From Hyphomicrobiaceae bacterium (GTDB lineage Bacteria; Pseudomonadota; Alphaproteobacteria; Rhizobiales; Hyphomicrobiaceae), in assembly GCA_022844225.1 (NCBI GenBank), contig JALHMC010000037.1, positions 5,752-39,851 of the forward strand: a stretch of DNA of 34,100 bases. The letters run 5' to 3'. Under the pieces are notes generated by a model that worked only from the letters and a program-made list of their open reading frames with translations, was not told the DNA's origin and ran no database searches. Position numbers and translations under genes: made by a program. The number at the start of each line of letters is the position of its first letter. Positions within the stretch are counted from its first letter, which is position 1. Below, one piece after another: positions 33,558 through 34,100 of this stretch.

Positions 33558-33605
33558 GGGTTCGGGTCCGTGACCCGATCGCGCCGAAGGCGCGACCAGC
33601 GGCCA

Positions 33606-34100
33606 TCACAACCGCACGCCCCCCCCCCCCCCCCACCCCCTCACCGGGGTCGAAAACTCCGCCCCCTCCTTCACCCCGCTCGGCCAGCGTGATGTCACGG
33701 TTTTCGTCCGCGTATAGAACCGCACCGAATCCGGGCCGTGCTGGTTGAGGTCGCCGAACGCGCTCTTTTTCCAGCCGCCGAAGGTGTAGTAGGCGAGCGG
33801 CACGGGGATCGGCACGTTGACGCCGACCATGCCGATATTCACTTTCGCCACGAAATCGCGGGCGGTGTCGCCGTCGCGGGTGAAGATGGCGACGCCGTTG
33901 CCGTACTCGTGGTCCATGGCGAGCCGCAGCCCCTCGTCGTAGTCCTTGGCGCGGACGACCGAGAGTACCGGCCCGAAGATTTCCTCCTTGTAGATCTTCA
34001 TGTCGCGCGTCACGTCGTCGAACAGGCAGCCGCCCATGTAGAAGCCCTGCTCGTAGCCTTGCATCTTGAAGTCGCGGCCATCGACCTTGAGCTTGGCGCC
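33606..34100 (-). CDS. mmsA: Methylmalonate-semialdehyde dehydrogenase (CoA-acylating), C-terminal part, partial
   Basis: The frame is open from the right edge (GAKLKVDGRDFKMQGYEQGFYMGG) to a TGA at 33606. It is the C-terminal third of MmsA, which converts methylmalonate semialdehyde to propionyl-CoA in valine and inositol catabolism. Diagnostic segments are GRDFKMQGYEQGFYMGGCLFDDVTRDM, IYKEEIFGPVLSVVRA, the NIGMVGVNVPIPVPLAYYTFGGWKKSAFGDLNQHG block and VRFYTRTKTVTSRWPSG (family-typical). The catalytic Cys would lie outside the window. After EGAEFSTPVRG, where relatives normally stop, the frame runs through the poly-C/G tract and adds WGGGGGVRL, which is odd. Confidence 0.94.
   Translation of the reverse strand, partial: GAKLKVDGRDFKMQGYEQGFYMGGCLFDDVTRDMKIYKEEIFGPVLSVVRAKDYDEGLRLAMDHEYGNGVAIFTRDGDTARDFVAKVNIGMVGVNVPIPVPLAYYTFGGWKKSAFGDLNQHGPDSVRFYTRTKTVTSRWPSGVKEGAEFSTPVRGWGGGGGVRL
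33619..33634. repeat. Poly-C homopolymer of 16 bases in the 3' end of mmsA
   Basis: Sixteen uninterrupted C (G on the coding strand), with ACCCCC adjoining. It encodes the poly-Gly stretch in the last ten codons of mmsA. Runs of this length are slippage-prone in replication and hard to sequence, so the true length and the stop codon used are uncertain. Confidence 0.95.

Larger units (their letters stand above)
33262..33605. other. Intergenic region between the caspase cassette and mmsA (344 bp)
   Basis: No credible gene. Reading leftward, it must contain the mmsA terminator (strong hairpins at 33534-33600) and the promoter of the caspase cassette in the first 100 or so bases upstream of 33261. 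A 113-codon minus-strand frame crosses the whole stretch but begins inside the poly-C tract and encodes low-complexity sequence, so I reject it. Confidence 0.7.

Noticed and set aside
33295..33636. 113-codon minus-strand frame between mmsA and the caspase cassette
   Set aside because: It begins inside the poly-C tract and crosses several hairpins; the sequence is low complexity with no recognisable domain.

Overview
The window looks like a chromosomal segment of a high-GC alphaproteobacterium, most likely in the Hyphomicrobiales (Rhizobiales). The strongest evidence is the conserved order rnd, lptC/lptA, lptB, rpoN, ptsN, supported by the form II CoxL-like protein, the DUF1932 dehydrogenase, the DUF486 protein and the zf_Tbcl-type zinc-ribbon protein. 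Four 60-base lines sampled by hand outside 30.6-33.3 kb gave about 66% GC. The species cannot be named from this sequence.

Layout. 1-3.8 kb: the 5' part of polA (minus strand, running off the left edge), a small secreted protein, a TauD/TfdA dioxygenase, a META-domain (HslJ-like) exported protein and an SDR related to dienoyl-CoA reductases. 3.9-10.0 kb: rnd, then an unusual single reading frame joining LptC to two LptA/OstA modules, then lptB, rpoN and ptsN. This is the lipopolysaccharide transport bridge plus the sigma-54/PTS-Ntr module; the hpf/raiA gene often found between rpoN and ptsN is absent. 10.0-14.5 kb: an orphan molybdopterin-binding (CoxL form II) subunit, a secreted histidine phosphatase broken by an apparent 1-base frameshift, and an MltB-like lytic transglycosylase. 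14.5-18.6 kb: probable small-molecule catabolism genes (DUF1932 dehydrogenase, cyclase-family hydrolase, MFS transporter translationally coupled to an uncharacterised conserved protein). 18.8-22.9 kb: a type I secretion ABC transporter and a HlyD adaptor with an extra N-terminal membrane segment, without visible cargo or TolC. 22.9-29.8 kb: an SDR lacking the catalytic tyrosine, a GFA-family protein, metal-type KdsA, a zinc-ribbon protein, DUF423, TauE/SafE, DUF486, EamA and an AbgB-like M20 amidohydrolase.

29.8-33.6 kb is the accessory part. About 900 bp of gene-free DNA with REP-like palindromes and an 88-bp direct duplication is followed by a two-gene minus-strand cassette of lower GC (about 51% in four sampled lines). 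The cassette encodes a 217-aa protein of unknown function and, overlapping it, a caspase-fold (C14) protease with an intact His-Cys dyad and a long uncharacterised C-terminal region. This cassette is the best candidate in the window for an undescribed system, possibly antiphage or cell-death related, although function is inference only. The window ends inside a methylmalonate-semialdehyde dehydrogenase gene (mmsA) whose last codons run through a 16-base poly-C/G tract.

Functional threads: LptC-LptA, LptB and KdsA all serve LPS biogenesis; RpoN and PtsN are global nitrogen/carbon regulators co-located with them; the remaining enzymes look like independent metabolic and transport genes.
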